A stretch of 41,903 bases of DNA from Parachlamydiales bacterium (GTDB taxonomy: Bacteria; Chlamydiota; Chlamydiia; Chlamydiales; Rhabdochlamydiaceae), in assembly GCA_020053915.1 (NCBI GenBank), contig JAGVMG010000010.1:1-41903 (forward strand), read 5' to 3'. A model generated the notes under the pieces. The model saw only the letters and a list, made by a program, of their open reading frames with translations. It was not told the DNA's origin and ran no database searches. Below, piece by piece: positions 1 through 7,440 of the stretch. A program made the translations under genes and the position numbers. Each line of letters begins with the position of its first letter. Positions within the stretch are counted from its first letter, which is position 1.

Positions 1-28
1 TACTAAGCTGAAAATTTTCCAGCAAACG

Positions 29-595
29 TCATTGATGACACTTCCAGTAATTATCACCATAGTCCCAAACCAGCTCTTCCCCTTCAGAAATCTCACAGAG
101 CGTTTGATACATGGAATAAAAACAGCCGCGATGAATCGCGGTGCGCACCTGGACATTCGGCTTTTCTGCGATTTTTCGATAGTCATTCATGAAAGCCATT
201 TCATTTGCCCATTTCTTTGCATCGATCACAAATGTGTACCCCTGGAGCTTCATCACAAGAGCGTAATTATACTTGCCTCTTTCCATAGGAAAATCGGCAT
301 TTAACAACTTCATTTCTCCCGAATAAGTCCCCAGATCTGTTCCCGCTGCAATCGATGTTCTTGCAAACAGACCCCGTTGGGAAGGCTCTATTAAACCCAA
401 CAGATGAGTCGGGTCTCGAATCTGTCTGATTTCCAGATTGGGATGAACAGTTCCTGATTCGATCAAAGGATGGCGAATCTCAATGTCTTGCTCGTTTCCT
501 GTGCTGAAAAGAGAATAAAAAATCGCAGGATGCAAATCTTCAGAGAAGGGATGCGGCGTATAGATAAACTCATGTGGCCAGTTAATAGGGTTCAT
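29..595 (-). CDS. SET-domain protein (putative lysine methyltransferase)
   Basis: A 188-aa protein whose C-terminal half reads as a SET domain. There is a GLFA..I..G..L..YSGE segment at residues 75-94, an MNDYR motif at 136-140 in the place of the usual NH-S knot motif, and GEELVWDYGDNYW at 172-184, which matches the SAM/lysine-channel motif (GEEL..DYG). SET enzymes transfer methyl groups from SAM to protein lysines. Chlamydiae encode SET proteins that can act on host or bacterial histone-like proteins, so both targets are possible. The first 70 residues are not recognised, and there is no post-SET cysteine cluster. The start is ATG with only a weak ribosome site. The gene faces away from the palindromic element at 766-933. 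The family is fairly sure; the substrate is unknown. Confidence 0.8.
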   Translation of the reverse strand: MNPINWPHEFIYTPHPFSEDLHPAIFYSLFSTGNEQDIEIRHPLIESGTVHPNLEIRQIRDPTHLLGLIEPSQRGLFARTSIAAGTDLGTYSGEMKLLNADFPMERGKYNYALVMKLQGYTFVIDAKKWANEMAFMNDYRKIAEKPNVQVRTAIHRGCFYSMYQTLCEISEGEELVWDYGDNYWKCHQ

Positions 596-678
596 AGCCG
601 CAGCCTAGCAGTGCTCAAGGCAGAAACGCAAATAATTTCTTTATTCTAAATCAACTTGACCCCTAGCTTCTTCTCAAG

Positions 679-948
679 CTACACTTCACTTCGTTAGGTT
701 TTGTGAATTTTGACACAGCGAGACGCAGTCAAATTGGCCCGAATGAGAAGTGCCATTCCCAAAACCTAGTACATAGTTAAAAAAGTTTTTGCTCTTTGGG
801 CTGCTGTGAAAGCTCCCGCGGCTAAGCGATCGTAAAGGCCGCTGTATGCAGACACATAGCTAACTTTACGATCGTTTAGCCCCGGGGCTTTGACACAGCC
901 GAAAGAGTAAAAACTTTCTTAACTATGTGCTAGCAGAGTGAAGTATAG
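679..948. repeat. Outer inverted repeat enclosing a small hairpin and the MITE
   Basis: Positions 679-697 and 930-948 are inverted copies (about 15 of 19 match). Between them lie a smaller hairpin (ggttttg near 697-703 with caaaacc at 760-766, and an inner aattttgac/gtcaaatt pair) and the long palindrome 766-933. If single-stranded, the whole 270-bp intergenic stretch could fold as a three-way junction. I see no other gene or clear promoter between the SET gene and the M42 peptidase. Confidence 0.55.
766..933. mobile_element. 168-bp MITE-like palindromic element, complete copy
   Basis: This is a near-perfect long palindrome. The left arm starts ctagtacatagttaa and the right arm ends ttaactatgtgctag. 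About 70 bp of each arm pair, with a short unpaired core around 840-865 (gccgctgtatgcagacacatag). It has no coding capacity. A second copy starts at 41806 and matches over the 98 bp available with only 3 differences (ctg/cag, ctgtat/ctgtgt, acatag/acacag changes). High identity, long terminal inverted repeats and dispersed location fit a non-autonomous MITE. The ends are CTAG on both sides, so the target duplication is unclear (CTAG or TA). It lies directly upstream of the M42 peptidase and may affect its transcription. Confidence 0.8.
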
Positions 949-979
949 ACTCATGTCATTTTTTTACACACGGTCCATC

Positions 980-2056
980 ATGAAACAATCCGCCGCATTT
1001 CAACTTCTACAATCCCTGATCCAAGCTTACGGTCCTTGTGGCCAAGAGGATGAAATCAGAGCCCTCTGCACCAAGGAATTAAAACCTCTCACAGATGAGC
1101 TCTGGGTAGATGCTGCGGGCAATCTCATTGGAAAAGTGAAAGGGAAAACCTCCACTTCTCCTGCCATCCGCATCATGGTGCATATGGATGAGCTCTCCAT
1201 GATCGTGAAAAAAGTGCATGGAGATGGATCTTTACGCGTCAATCCCTTGGGAGGCATCTATCCCGCATCGATCGGGCAAGGTCCTGTGGATATCTTAGGC
1301 GATAAGGAACAATTCACCGGAGTTTTATCGTTTGGGTCCATGCACACGACAAGAGAAACGCCCAACGCACATAAAATCATTCCGAAAGAGTATCGAGGCC
1401 AAGGACTGACACCATCGTGGGATGATGTGCATGTGATCACGCGAAAAACTCCCAAAGCCTTAAAAGAAGCGGGTGTGCAGCCTGGCACACGCGTCGTGAT
1501 AGCAAAATCAAGACGCACGCTCACTACAGTCCAAGATTCGCTTGCTGGCTATTTTTTGGACAACCGCGGCGCTATTGCGATTGCCATCGAGACTCTCAAA
1601 AAAATTAAAAAGCAAAAGACCAAGTTGAAAAGCGATCTTTATATCGTTGCAACCTGTTCCGAAGAGATTGGAGCCTCGGGAGCCTGTTATGCTTCGAGGA
1701 CACTTCCTGGGGACATTTCCATTGCCATTGACGTCGGCCCTGTCGCCAAAGAATATGACACAGTTTTAAGCGCTCAGCCCATTGTAGTGTACCAAGACGC
1801 CGTGTCTGTCTACGATAAACAACTCAGTGATCGCTTGGTTTCCTTCGGCAAAAAATTGAAACTCAATCCACAAAGTGCCGTCTTTGAATCGTATGGGTCA
1901 GATGCATCGATTGCTCAGCGCTATGGGCAAGCTGCTAAATCCGCTCTTCTCTGTTTCCCTGTTGAGAACACCCATGGCTATGAACTGACACATAAAGACA
2001 GCCTGGACCACTGCAGCGACCTTCTGGCAGCGTTTCTTCTTCAGTCCACCTCATAA
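980..2056 (+). CDS. M42 family metallo-aminopeptidase
   Basis: A 358-aa cytosolic peptidase of the M42 (FrvX/PepA-like glutamyl or deblocking aminopeptidase) family, which trims N-terminal residues from peptides with a two-metal centre. The metal and catalytic set is complete: HMD at 68-70, D194 in LDNR, catalytic E228 and metal E229 in CSEEIG, D251 in AIDVG, and H332 in ENTHGYE. Length is normal for the family. I chose the ATG at 980 (MKQSAAFQLL) because the homologous core begins there. The GTG at 938 and the ATG at 953 only add residues adjoining the mobile element and have no ribosome site. It is followed by a kinase-like membrane protein 18 bp downstream, probably co-transcribed. Confidence 0.92.
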   Translation: MKQSAAFQLLQSLIQAYGPCGQEDEIRALCTKELKPLTDELWVDAAGNLIGKVKGKTSTSPAIRIMVHMDELSMIVKKVHGDGSLRVNPLGGIYPASIGQGPVDILGDKEQFTGVLSFGSMHTTRETPNAHKIIPKEYRGQGLTPSWDDVHVITRKTPKALKEAGVQPGTRVVIAKSRRTLTTVQDSLAGYFLDNRGAIAIAIETLKKIKKQKTKLKSDLYIVATCSEEIGASGACYASRTLPGDISIAIDVGPVAKEYDTVLSAQPIVVYQDAVSVYDKQLSDRLVSFGKKLKLNPQSAVFESYGSDASIAQRYGQAAKSALLCFPVENTHGYELTHKDSLDHCSDLLAAFLLQSTS

Positions 2057-2074
2057 CTGCGGGGTTTGTCATCC

Positions 2075-2947
2075 GTGAAAAAGATCATTTTGGTTTTAGT
2101 CCTTTTAGCCTCTGTGATCTGGCTGGACCGCATTTGCCATCGCAAGCCCAAACTTCTAGAAACTTTGGTCTACGCCACTCCCCCTTTTTCTGAAGAATGG
2201 GAAAGCTCCCCTTTAAGTCCCCAAGAGCAACAGGAAATCGATGAGATCCTCAGCCAAACATTCTCCTATTTGGACAAGGGCTCGCAAGCCTACGTCTTTG
2301 TTTCCGAGGACCAACGCTATGTTCTTAAGTTTTTAAAGCAGCACATCTATATCCCGAACAGCTGGGCGTGCTTCATCCCCTTTACTTCCAACCCTTATTA
2401 TCAAAAATATTCCAACCGCAAGAAGAAAAAACAAGCCGCCTACCGAGCCTGCCAAATTGCGTACACAGCGCTCAAAGAGGAAACGGGACTCGTCTATCTG
2501 CATCTCAACCCCACACAACACTTAAAGAAGACTGTCACCCTGCTCAATCGCAAAGGACACGCCAAGAGCCTAGAAATTGATAAAGCCTGCTTCGTGATCC
2601 AAAAAAAAGCCGATCTCATCTATCCGCGCATCTCCCAGCTCATGGAACATAATGAGGTTGATCAAGCGAAAGGAATCATCTCGTCCGTGTTTTCTTTGAT
2701 CGATTGCTTTGGTAAGCGAGGCATTTATGATAACGATGCGAAAATCTGGAATAATTTTGGCTTAATCGAAGACCGCGCGATTCAGATCGATGTCGGGATT
2801 ATGAAAATCGATCCGGCGCGCGCTTTAAATCCTATCTATCACAAGGAAAGGCTAGAGATCGCAGCGCCACTGGGAGCCTGGCTGCAAGAAAATCACACAG
2901 AACTTCTTCCGCACTTCAATGAAGTGCTAAATTCTTCTCACGAATAG
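2075..2947 (+). CDS. Membrane-anchored protein with a kinase-like fold
   Basis: A 290-aa protein with an N-terminal membrane segment (residues 3-17, IILVLVLLASVIW) and then a soluble domain. Several segments resemble a divergent protein-kinase fold: GSQAYVFV at 69-76 like the nucleotide loop, VLKFLK at 83-88 with K85 at the VAIK position, YDNDAKIWNNFG at 218-229 like the catalytic D...N loop, and QIDVG at 237-241 like DFG. This reading is an inference; sequence similarity alone would not prove it. GTG at 2075 is preferred over TTG at 2066 because GGGG at 2061-2064 is a suitably spaced ribosome site. The 3' end overlaps the convergent radical SAM gene by 10 bp. Confidence 0.6.
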   Translation: MKKIILVLVLLASVIWLDRICHRKPKLLETLVYATPPFSEEWESSPLSPQEQQEIDEILSQTFSYLDKGSQAYVFVSEDQRYVLKFLKQHIYIPNSWACFIPFTSNPYYQKYSNRKKKKQAAYRACQIAYTALKEETGLVYLHLNPTQHLKKTVTLLNRKGHAKSLEIDKACFVIQKKADLIYPRISQLMEHNEVDQAKGIISSVFSLIDCFGKRGIYDNDAKIWNNFGLIEDRAIQIDVGIMKIDPARALNPIYHKERLEIAAPLGAWLQENHTELLPHFNEVLNSSHE

Positions 2948-3798
2948 TCATGTTTTTCACAATTTTGACAAATGGGATACGCATCGAGATAATTGGATTT
3001 ATGCGCCAATACGAAGGCGAGATATTCGGGACTCGAAAAAATCTCTTCCACCGTCTGCTCCCTTAAATTGCCAAAGCGGATTGTCGCATTGTAATCATAA
3101 CAGCAGGGAATGACGTTGAGATCCCAGGTAATGTTTAAAATATCTCTGCGCTTTCCCTCAATGACAGGGCAGAGCTTTTCCGCACTGGGCTCATTGTAGG
3201 TGCGCCCATCGCTGTAATTGTGGACATAGCTCCACTTATTGATACTAAAACCCAGCTCTTCCGCCCACGAGCAAAACTCTAAGATTTCTGGAGGCTGATT
3301 AATCGGAAGACTCGAGCTGATCGTAGGTCCTGGAATTTTGATGCGCGCACTGACAAACGTCGAAGAGCTCTTCATCGCTTGGGCAAGCAACTCCAAATTG
3401 CGCTTCACAAGTTCAATTCCATCAAATCCATGGATTTGTTGATAATCTTGCCGCGTAAAGCCATAAAAACTAATCACGATATGTGTAAGGCCCGCCTCTA
3501 AGAGCTTCATAAAGTAATCTTCTTTCACTCGAACGCCCAGCGTGGAGTAAATGAGGCTCTGTGCTGATGGTAACTTACTTTTGAGTACTGCAATTTTCTC
3601 GATGAGCTTCCGATCCAAAAGAGGCTCGCCAAAGCCGTGCAGATGAAAAAACCCTTGGTGAGGACCCAATCGATCTAACAAAAAGGAAAAGTCCTCCACC
3701 GACATAAAGCCGATTTGACGCGTGTGCTTATCGCGAGGGCACATGGTGCACTTGTAACCGCAGGAATTCGTGTTTTCGATGTGAATCTCTTGAAACAT
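2938..3798 (-). CDS. Radical SAM protein with SPASM-like C-terminus
   Basis: A 286-aa radical SAM enzyme. It has the CxxxCxxC iron-sulfur motif near residues 13-20 (CGYKCTMC), a GFGEPLLD segment for SAM binding, and a C-terminal region with CC (VIPCCYD) and CQNC that resembles a SPASM/twitch auxiliary cluster. Such enzymes modify peptides or small molecules by radical chemistry. There is no adjacent precursor peptide or obvious substrate gene. The ATG at 3798 is supported by AGGA five bases upstream; the longer TTG start at 3816 is not needed. The promoter must lie in 3799-3979, where I see no other feature. Confidence 0.85.
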   Translation of the reverse strand: MFQEIHIENTNSCGYKCTMCPRDKHTRQIGFMSVEDFSFLLDRLGPHQGFFHLHGFGEPLLDRKLIEKIAVLKSKLPSAQSLIYSTLGVRVKEDYFMKLLEAGLTHIVISFYGFTRQDYQQIHGFDGIELVKRNLELLAQAMKSSSTFVSARIKIPGPTISSSLPINQPPEILEFCSWAEELGFSINKWSYVHNYSDGRTYNEPSAEKLCPVIEGKRRDILNITWDLNVIPCCYDYNATIRFGNLREQTVEEIFSSPEYLAFVLAHKSNYLDAYPICQNCEKHDYS

Positions 3799-3979
3799 AG
3801 AAGTCCTATTGGTCAAAGCTAGAAGGAGCTCAACGTAAGGAATTCATTGAAATCACGCAAGCCAATTTTCCAAAAACTCTATGCACACGACTCCACAATA
3901 ATGAATATCAACAACTTAAGATTATCTTGCAAAATATCGAGAAAGACATTAATATTCTTTGCAAAAAAACAGGGCAATT

Positions 3980-4357
3980 ATGTTAGAACGCATTTCAAAT
4001 TTCTATATATCATCACTTAGCACACTTACTAGCGGTCGTTCAGAAGCGAACGCCTATCAAGTTAAAGTCCACCCTTTTTCCCAGTTCAACTTTGTGGGCG
4101 CAATTGGCATCTCCTCTCTCTTTCTCATTCAAAAGATTGCCCTCTCTGCATTGTACTTAACAGGCAGCGTTGCGACATGCTTTCTGCATGAGAACACAAG
4201 AAATTATTTCTTTCAAAACCTGCAAGACATCCCCGTTTATTTAGGTGCATTTGTTCTGGGGCATATCGGGTTGCTCTTCCCTCGAACTGTCAGTGAGAAA
4301 GTGCTCGGTATTCCCTCTTCAGGATTAATGCTGGATGACTTTCCGTCACCATGTTAG
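3980..4357 (+). CDS. Inc-like membrane protein, paralogue 1
   Basis: A 125-aa protein of no recognised family. It has a long hydrophobic stretch around residues 37-68 (FNFVGAIGISSLFLIQKIAL onward) and a second around 83-100 (IPVYLGAFVLGHIGLLF), with polar ends. This is the paired hydrophobic pattern typical of chlamydial inclusion-membrane proteins, though with more separation than classic Incs. It is clearly homologous to the next gene: both share the NLQDIPVY motif followed by a hydrophobic segment and a PRT/PQT-x-x-x-K pattern. The ATG at 3980 follows AGGG with 5-base spacing. The stop overlaps the next start in the sequence ATGTTAG. Confidence 0.7.
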   Translation: MLERISNFYISSLSTLTSGRSEANAYQVKVHPFSQFNFVGAIGISSLFLIQKIALSALYLTGSVATCFLHENTRNYFFQNLQDIPVYLGAFVLGHIGLLFPRTVSEKVLGIPSSGLMLDDFPSPC

Positions 4358-4743
4358 ACAGAGCTGCAGATTTTTACAGAGATTACATCGCAGAGAGCAC
4401 CTCGCGACATTCGCTGACAACAACCAGCGACATGATGACAGAAATTCTTCCGATAAACAGACTGAGATTTTTTGTAGGCTCAAACTTCGCAGGCCTCATG
4501 ATTATGAAGAGTGTTGCCATGTCCGCACTTTATTTAATCGGCACCGTTTTCACAGCCTTTCAGAACCAGAGCGCAAAAACAGGGCTCGCAACCAACCTTC
4601 AAGACATCCCCGTCTATATAGGATCGGTTGCCCTCGGTCTGTTAGGTGTGCTCATTCCCCAGACGATTAACAACAAGTTTCTAGAGCTTCCTGCAACACA
4701 CAGAGGACTGCCTCGAAGCCTTACCACCGCTATTACTGGTTAA
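4351..4743 (+). CDS. Inc-like membrane protein, paralogue 2
   Basis: A 130-aa paralogue of the preceding gene. The motif TNLQDIPVYIGSVALGLLG matches QNLQDIPVYLGAFVLGHIG, and both have a first hydrophobic segment ending in ALYL(I/T)G. Two hydrophobic regions are present (about 42-70 and 87-106). The start codon lies within the end of paralogue 1 (ATGTTAG), so translation is probably coupled. No enzymatic motif is visible. Membrane insertion, possibly into the inclusion membrane after type III secretion, is an inference from the hydropathy pattern and context. Confidence 0.7.
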   Translation: MLDRAADFYRDYIAESTSRHSLTTTSDMMTEILPINRLRFFVGSNFAGLMIMKSVAMSALYLIGTVFTAFQNQSAKTGLATNLQDIPVYIGSVALGLLGVLIPQTINNKFLELPATHRGLPRSLTTAITG

Positions 4744-4807
4744 GATTCGTTTGCCTTCATCCAAAAATCAATTGGAAGGTTTTTCGATCTCTGCTAGTGT
4801 TAATGAC

Positions 4808-5758
4808 ATGAAAATTGCCAGACTTTTTTTCACTCTCTTTACAACCCTCTTTACCCAAGTGCTTATGGGACATACAAACGCTTCTCTAAACGATGGCGTC
4901 TATGCTGCATCGCTAATTCCTTTAAATACCGATTTAAGTTGCAACAATGCAGAGCTTTCCTCCCATTGCTTAGACTTGATCGAGCGCGGCTGTACAGGCG
5001 TAGTTTTAGGGGGAACTACGGGAGAGGGACCCTCTTTTTCCGTTTCAGAACGCATTGAGATGTTAGAACAGCTGATTCAAGCAGGCATCGATCCTCAAAA
5101 GATCATTCTAGCCAATGGGGCCACAAACATTCCCGAAACGGTGGAACTTTCTAAAGCGGCATTGAAATGGAATCTCCCTGCGGTTTTAATCTGCCCTCCT
5201 TCCTTTTACAATAACGTCTCTGATGAAGGGGTGATTTCCTACTATCGGGAGATCATTCAAAAGGTCGGGGATTCTCGTTTGCGGGTCTTGTTGTACCATA
5301 TCCCCCAATTCAGCGGCGTGCCGATCACTCTACCTGTCATTAGAACTCTTATCTCTGAGTTTCCTGAGATTGTGATTGGGCTCAAAGAAAGCGAAAGCAA
5401 TTTTAGTCTCACCAAAGAAATCCTGAAAACTTTTCCTGGATTTAAAGTCTTTGTCGGCAATGAGAAACAGATCATCGAGGCGGTCCATCTAGGCGCAGCG
5501 GGCTCCATTTGCGGAATTGCAAACCTCTATCCTGAATTAATCGTTTCTCTCTTTGAACAAGGCAAACAATCGATGAGCGAAAATCCTCAAGAGCTCGAGG
5601 CTTTTTTCGAAGCGATGAAGGGCTACCCTTTTATTTCCGCATTTAAAGCCATCATGGAAAAAAGAAAAGGAGAGGCGTGGAACCGCCTTCGCCCGCCCCT
5701 AACTCCACTTACTTCAGAGCAAAGCGCCGCATTTATCGCAAAGCTGGAAAAACAATGA
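4808..5758 (+). CDS. DapA/NAL-superfamily aldolase with a signal peptide
   Basis: A 316-aa member of the dihydrodipicolinate synthase / N-acetylneuraminate lyase family (class I aldolases using a Schiff base). Visible are GGTTGE at 68-73, the catalytic Tyr at 163 in LLYHIP and the Schiff-base Lys at 193 in GLKES. The Arg that binds the carboxylate in DapA (YNVPSRTG in E. coli) is missing: here the segment is YHIPQFSG, closer to N-acetylneuraminate lyase (YNIPALSG). It is therefore unlikely to be the lysine-pathway DapA. The ATG at 4808 adds MKIARLFFTLFTTLFTQVLM and a TNA-S cleavage-like site, i.e. a Sec signal peptide. An ATG at 4865 would give a cytosolic form. Neither start has a strong ribosome site. 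It overlaps the next gene by ATGA. Confidence 0.85.
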   Translation: MKIARLFFTLFTTLFTQVLMGHTNASLNDGVYAASLIPLNTDLSCNNAELSSHCLDLIERGCTGVVLGGTTGEGPSFSVSERIEMLEQLIQAGIDPQKIILANGATNIPETVELSKAALKWNLPAVLICPPSFYNNVSDEGVISYYREIIQKVGDSRLRVLLYHIPQFSGVPITLPVIRTLISEFPEIVIGLKESESNFSLTKEILKTFPGFKVFVGNEKQIIEAVHLGAAGSICGIANLYPELIVSLFEQGKQSMSENPQELEAFFEAMKGYPFISAFKAIMEKRKGEAWNRLRPPLTPLTSEQSAAFIAKLEKQ

Positions 5759-6732
5759 AACTTTTATCTCTATATCTATCCTTAGGACTTCTGATGAATA
5801 CCCCATCTTCGGCTCTCAACCTATCTCACGAACAACGCGAAGCCTCCCTTCTTTCGGCCAAACAAGCTCTCGTCGATAAAATCCAACAACGTGGGGATCT
5901 GCCCTACATTTCCGTTCAAGGACAACTCGATCTTCTTGAGCAACTCTCTTCTTTTGATCTTGGTCAATTTCTGATCGAACGCGGAGGCTTGAACGGCTAT
6001 TGGACACATTACATCATTTCCCATCCGACCGAAGGAAGAATCACGCAGCGCAACAGACAAGGCAAACCGTTTCATCCTCTCGAAGATGCCATTCTAAATA
6101 GCGCGCCTACCTGCTTAGCCACCCAACAGAGATTTGCTCAGTTTAAAGAACAGATCCAAAAACGCGTTTGTGAAGGCTGCTCTTTTGCTTCTGTACCCTC
6201 AGGTTTGATGGCAGACCTTCTCGATCTCGACTATTCTTCACTAAGAACCTTTTCTCTATATGGAATTGATCTCGACCCAGAAACCCTCTCTCAAGCTCAA
6301 GCGTATGCTGCAGAAAAAGGACTTTCAGAGCATTGTCAATTTTCTGAAAAAGACGCCTGGAGCCTTGGAGTCAAAGATGCATTTGATCTTCTTGTCAGTA
6401 ATGGCCTTTCAATTTATGAGCGCTCCGATGAAAAAGTTGTCGACCTTTACCGTCAATTTCATACAGCTTTAAAGCCAGGTGGAGTGCTGATCACAAGCTT
6501 TTTAACACCTCCTCCAGCGCCCGGTTTCAAAACAGAGTGGAATATGGAGCATGTTAATCCCAAAGATGCCCTGTTTCAAAAAATTATTCTCGTCGATATC
6601 ATCAATGCAAAATGGCAGGCCTACCGATCGGAAGAAACCGTTAAATCTGAGCTTGCTCAAGCGGGTTTTCATGATATTGAAATTTTTTATGATGAAGCCC
6701 ATATTTTTCCGACAATAGTCGCTAAAAAATAG
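5755..6732 (+). CDS. SAM methyltransferase (class I) with a signal peptide
   Basis: A 325-aa class I SAM-dependent methyltransferase. The Rossmann region is at about 140-255: ASVPSGLMADLL stands in for the usual glycine motif I, YGIDLDP is the acidic loop, DLLVSNGL is motif IV and LKPGGVLITSF is motif post-III. The N-terminus (MKLLSLYLSLGLLMNTPSSA) is a classic Sec signal peptide, unusual for a SAM enzyme because SAM is scarce in the periplasm. The start ATG overlaps the stop of the aldolase gene (ATGA), so both are translated from one message and both appear exported. The substrate is unknown; host small molecules or lipids are possible. Family call is firm, export is inferred. Confidence 0.8.
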   Translation: MKLLSLYLSLGLLMNTPSSALNLSHEQREASLLSAKQALVDKIQQRGDLPYISVQGQLDLLEQLSSFDLGQFLIERGGLNGYWTHYIISHPTEGRITQRNRQGKPFHPLEDAILNSAPTCLATQQRFAQFKEQIQKRVCEGCSFASVPSGLMADLLDLDYSSLRTFSLYGIDLDPETLSQAQAYAAEKGLSEHCQFSEKDAWSLGVKDAFDLLVSNGLSIYERSDEKVVDLYRQFHTALKPGGVLITSFLTPPPAPGFKTEWNMEHVNPKDALFQKIILVDIINAKWQAYRSEETVKSELAQAGFHDIEIFYDEAHIFPTIVAKK

Positions 6733-6911
6733 CTAAAATCACATTTTAAACTATTTAATAGCCGCCGATTAACCAAATAACAAGCAAACAAAAAATCAGC
6801 GACTATGCAAAATAAAAACAACAAACTACACTCATCTCGACATTAATCTATTGAAATTAACTAGACGATCCCTTATCCTTTTGCCGTCTTAAAAACAACT
6901 TGAGGATGTCT

Positions 6912-7295
6912 ATGAGCGTTAATTCTACGAGCGTTAGTCCAGTCGCCCCCCTTGGAACTGCAATTGTATTAGCCGCAGGAACTGCAGCTGCCACATTTGC
7001 CGCAGCAACAACTGCTGCTACAGCAACAGCTGTTGCCTACGGAGTTCTTGCAGTGACCCTAGCAGGGGTTTCCATCGCATCTATTACAGCTTGGTTTGAT
7101 CGCGAATCAGTAGATGTAGGAAGTTATTTTTCAAATGTCGTTAAACATTCTGGTTATGCGATTGCAGGGATCTATCAATTTGTTGCACAAACGCTTGTGC
7201 AAGCACTTGTTCAAGGCCTAGCAAACGGTATTTCAAGAAATGTCTCCCGTCGCATCGGTGGCGACGACGTTACAGTAAGCGTCAGACACTCTTAA
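6912..7295 (+). CDS. Inc-like membrane protein
   Basis: A 127-aa protein with an Ser/Thr-rich N-terminus (MSVNSTSVSPVAP) and a long Ala-rich hydrophobic block at about 15-62 that can form two helices with a short turn (the bilobed pattern of Inc proteins). A weaker amphipathic region follows at 80-105, then a basic, polar tail ending VSVRHS. The ATG at 6912 is preferred because AGGA at 6903-6906 is correctly placed; an upstream ATG at 6906 overlaps that site. No family is recognised. A strong terminator follows at 7311-7343, so this is probably a single-gene transcript. Confidence 0.7.
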   Translation: MSVNSTSVSPVAPLGTAIVLAAGTAAATFAAATTAATATAVAYGVLAVTLAGVSIASITAWFDRESVDVGSYFSNVVKHSGYAIAGIYQFVAQTLVQALVQGLANGISRNVSRRIGGDDVTVSVRHS

Positions 7296-7310
7296 TATCC
7301 CCTTTCTATT

Positions 7311-7343
7311 ATCCAGAGATAGTTATTATCTCTGGATTTTTTT
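7311..7343 (+). terminator. Rho-independent terminator
   Basis: A perfect 11-bp stem (atccagagata, 7311-7321, with tatctctggat, 7327-7337), a gttat loop and a run of seven T at 7337-7343. It ends the Inc-like gene just upstream. Confidence 0.93.
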
Positions 7344-7381
7344 ACTCTCTTGTTTTTTAAACGAAATAAAATTCATTTAAA

Positions 7382-7410
7382 TTCATAATTAATCGCAATT
7401 ATGATATGAT
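7382..7410 (+). promoter_or_regulatory. Candidate sigma-66/70 promoter
   Basis: TTCATA at 7382-7387, a 17-base spacer and TATGAT at 7405-7410, in an AT-rich stretch 30 bases before the WxWN-repeat gene. GGAG at 7427-7430 is its ribosome site. Confidence 0.5.
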
Positions 7411-7440
7411 TTCGCGCAAAAAAAATGGAGATTTTAATAG

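Noticed and set aside
4808-5758. Assignment as dapA of lysine/peptidoglycan synthesis
   Set aside because: The Arg of the YNVPSRTG motif is replaced (YHIPQFSG) and a signal peptide precedes the domain, so a different aldolase role is more likely.
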